From contig JAIRLW010000494.1 in assembly GCA_031259095.1 (NCBI GenBank), positions 1 to 7,764 of the forward strand: a stretch of 7,764 nt of DNA, given 5' to 3'. Position numbers and translations under genes: made by a program. Positions 6,956 through 7,764 of this stretch are shown in pieces. The notes beneath the pieces were generated by a model that did not search any database, was not told where the DNA came from, and worked only from the letters and a program-made list of their open reading frames with translations. The number at the start of each line of letters is the position of its first letter. Positions within the stretch are counted from its first letter, which is position 1. This DNA comes from Planctomycetaceae bacterium (GTDB taxonomy: Bacteria > Planctomycetota > Planctomycetia > Pirellulales > Thermoguttaceae).

Positions 6956-7764
6956 TTATTTTTTCACTGCGTTCATTTTTCGGTAAAATTGTTGATATTC
7001 CGCTTTTTCGTTTTGGTCGGTGAAACGTACATAATGAAATTTCGGATAACGGTGTTTCAGAATATCCATCCCTCGACAAGGATCCGTATCGCAAAGAATA
7101 AATGTTGGTTCTTCGGCGTTTGGCTGTTTGCCGAGTTTTACCAATTTTTCAATATCATGACCGTCAATCCGGTAAACCCGTGCGCCGAACGATTTAAGAC
7201 GTTTGTGAAACGGTTCCAACTTCATCACGTTTGACATAATCCCGTCGCATTGATAACCGTTGACATCGACGTAAATCAACATATTACCGAGCCGGTGAAA
7301 AACGGCGGCTTGAACGGCTTCCCAAAATTCGCCGGATTGACATTCGCCATCGGACATGAACATCACTACGCGTCCTGTTTCACCGGCAATTTTACGTGTC
7401 CACGCAATTCCTGCTGCTTGGCTAATCCCTTGTCCGAGCGAACCGGTGGTAACTTCCATACCGGGCGAATGTTCCGCACCAATCATTTCAACAGTTCCGC
7501 CGTCACGGTCATAATGTTCCATACCGTTTTCGTCCATCCGTTCCGCTTCGATCAATGCCGCATAAAGTACCAACGCATATTGGGCGGGTGAAAGAATGAA
7601 ATTATCGCAATCCCATTGACCGTTGCCGTTATAATTTGAACCCGTAACAGCAGGCAATCCCGGTTTGGGAGTTCCCTGAAATTGCGCTGGAACAATGGGT
7701 TTATCCAACGGTGCCAGTTTTAAGATTTTACCGTATAAGGTTGCGAAAATTTCCGCTGACGAAC
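6956..7764 (-). CDS. Transketolase-like protein, N-terminal (TPP-binding) type, 5' end missing
   Basis: The frame is open to the window edge, so 268 residues are visible and the true start lies outside; TTG at 7708 is not a credible start because homology extends upstream (SSAEIFATLYGKILKLAP). The fold matches the N-terminal half of transketolase, the thiamine-diphosphate/Mg-binding part. EHSPG (97-101 of the visible part) and TTGSLGQGIS (105-114) are kept, as are DVNG (166-169), RIDGHD (198-203) and TDPCRGMDIL (226-235). It stops before any pyrimidine-binding domain, like split transketolases whose two halves are separate genes; a partner could lie upstream outside the window but is not downstream, where glmS follows. 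Three cofactor-site positions differ from the usual pattern: S-K/N-G-H is SPAQ, G-D-G is SDG, and the Glu expected three residues after SDGE is Ser. It may therefore be a divergent subfamily with another role. Confidence 0.82.
   Translation of the reverse strand, partial: SSAEIFATLYGKILKLAPLDKPIVPAQFQGTPKPGLPAVTGSNYNGNGQWDCDNFILSPAQYALVLYAALIEAERMDENGMEHYDRDGGTVEMIGAEHSPGMEVTTGSLGQGISQAAGIAWTRKIAGETGRVVMFMSDGECQSGEFWEAVQAAVFHRLGNMLIYVDVNGYQCDGIMSNVMKLEPFHKRLKSFGARVYRIDGHDIEKLVKLGKQPNAEEPTFILCDTDPCRGMDILKHRYPKFHYVRFTDQNEKAEYQQFYRKMNAVKK

Overview
The window looks like chromosomal DNA of a moderately AT-rich member of the Planctomycetota. This placement is an inference from gene content: an FHA-GAF-sigma54 activator, a secreted protein with two DUF1080 (3-keto-disaccharide hydrolase type) domains, a transposase C-terminus of a type I associate with planctomycete genomes, and mostly absent Shine-Dalgarno sites. 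No rRNA or other taxonomic marker is present, so the phylum call is moderate at best.

Layout. Positions 1-178 are a repeat-rich leader with a 15-bp motif in three copies and a TCGA core every 10 bp. It precedes a plus-strand sigma54-dependent transcriptional activator (179-2227) whose N-terminal input domain is FHA instead of a receiver. This gene converges on a minus-strand secreted DUF1080 protein (2378-3634). The 150 bp between them are G+C-richer than the other spacers and highly foldable. Positions 3635-4883 contain no intact gene. They hold the C-terminal remnant of one DDE transposase (plus strand, about 3790-4082), a very AT-rich stretch, a small cluster of repeats, and the middle fragment of an unrelated IS630-type transposase (minus strand, about 4582-4779). 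On the far side, glmS (4884-6752, minus) is complete. Upstream of it on the same strand, across a 203-bp repeat-bearing spacer, lies a transketolase N-terminal-type gene whose 5' end runs off the window (6956-7764).

How they work together. The intact genes do not form one obvious system. GlmS makes glucosamine-6-phosphate for the cell envelope from fructose-6-phosphate, a sugar phosphate that transketolases also make or consume, so a loose link between the last two genes is possible but unproven. The activator should drive sigma54 promoters located elsewhere, and the DUF1080 protein probably acts on carbohydrate outside the cytoplasm. The points most worth a second look are altered cofactor-site residues in the transketolase-like protein, Thr-rich motifs in the FHA-GAF linker, the foldable repeats before the activator, and the foldable convergent spacer. 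I see no clear previously undescribed multi-gene system, no CRISPR array, no tRNA and no rRNA.
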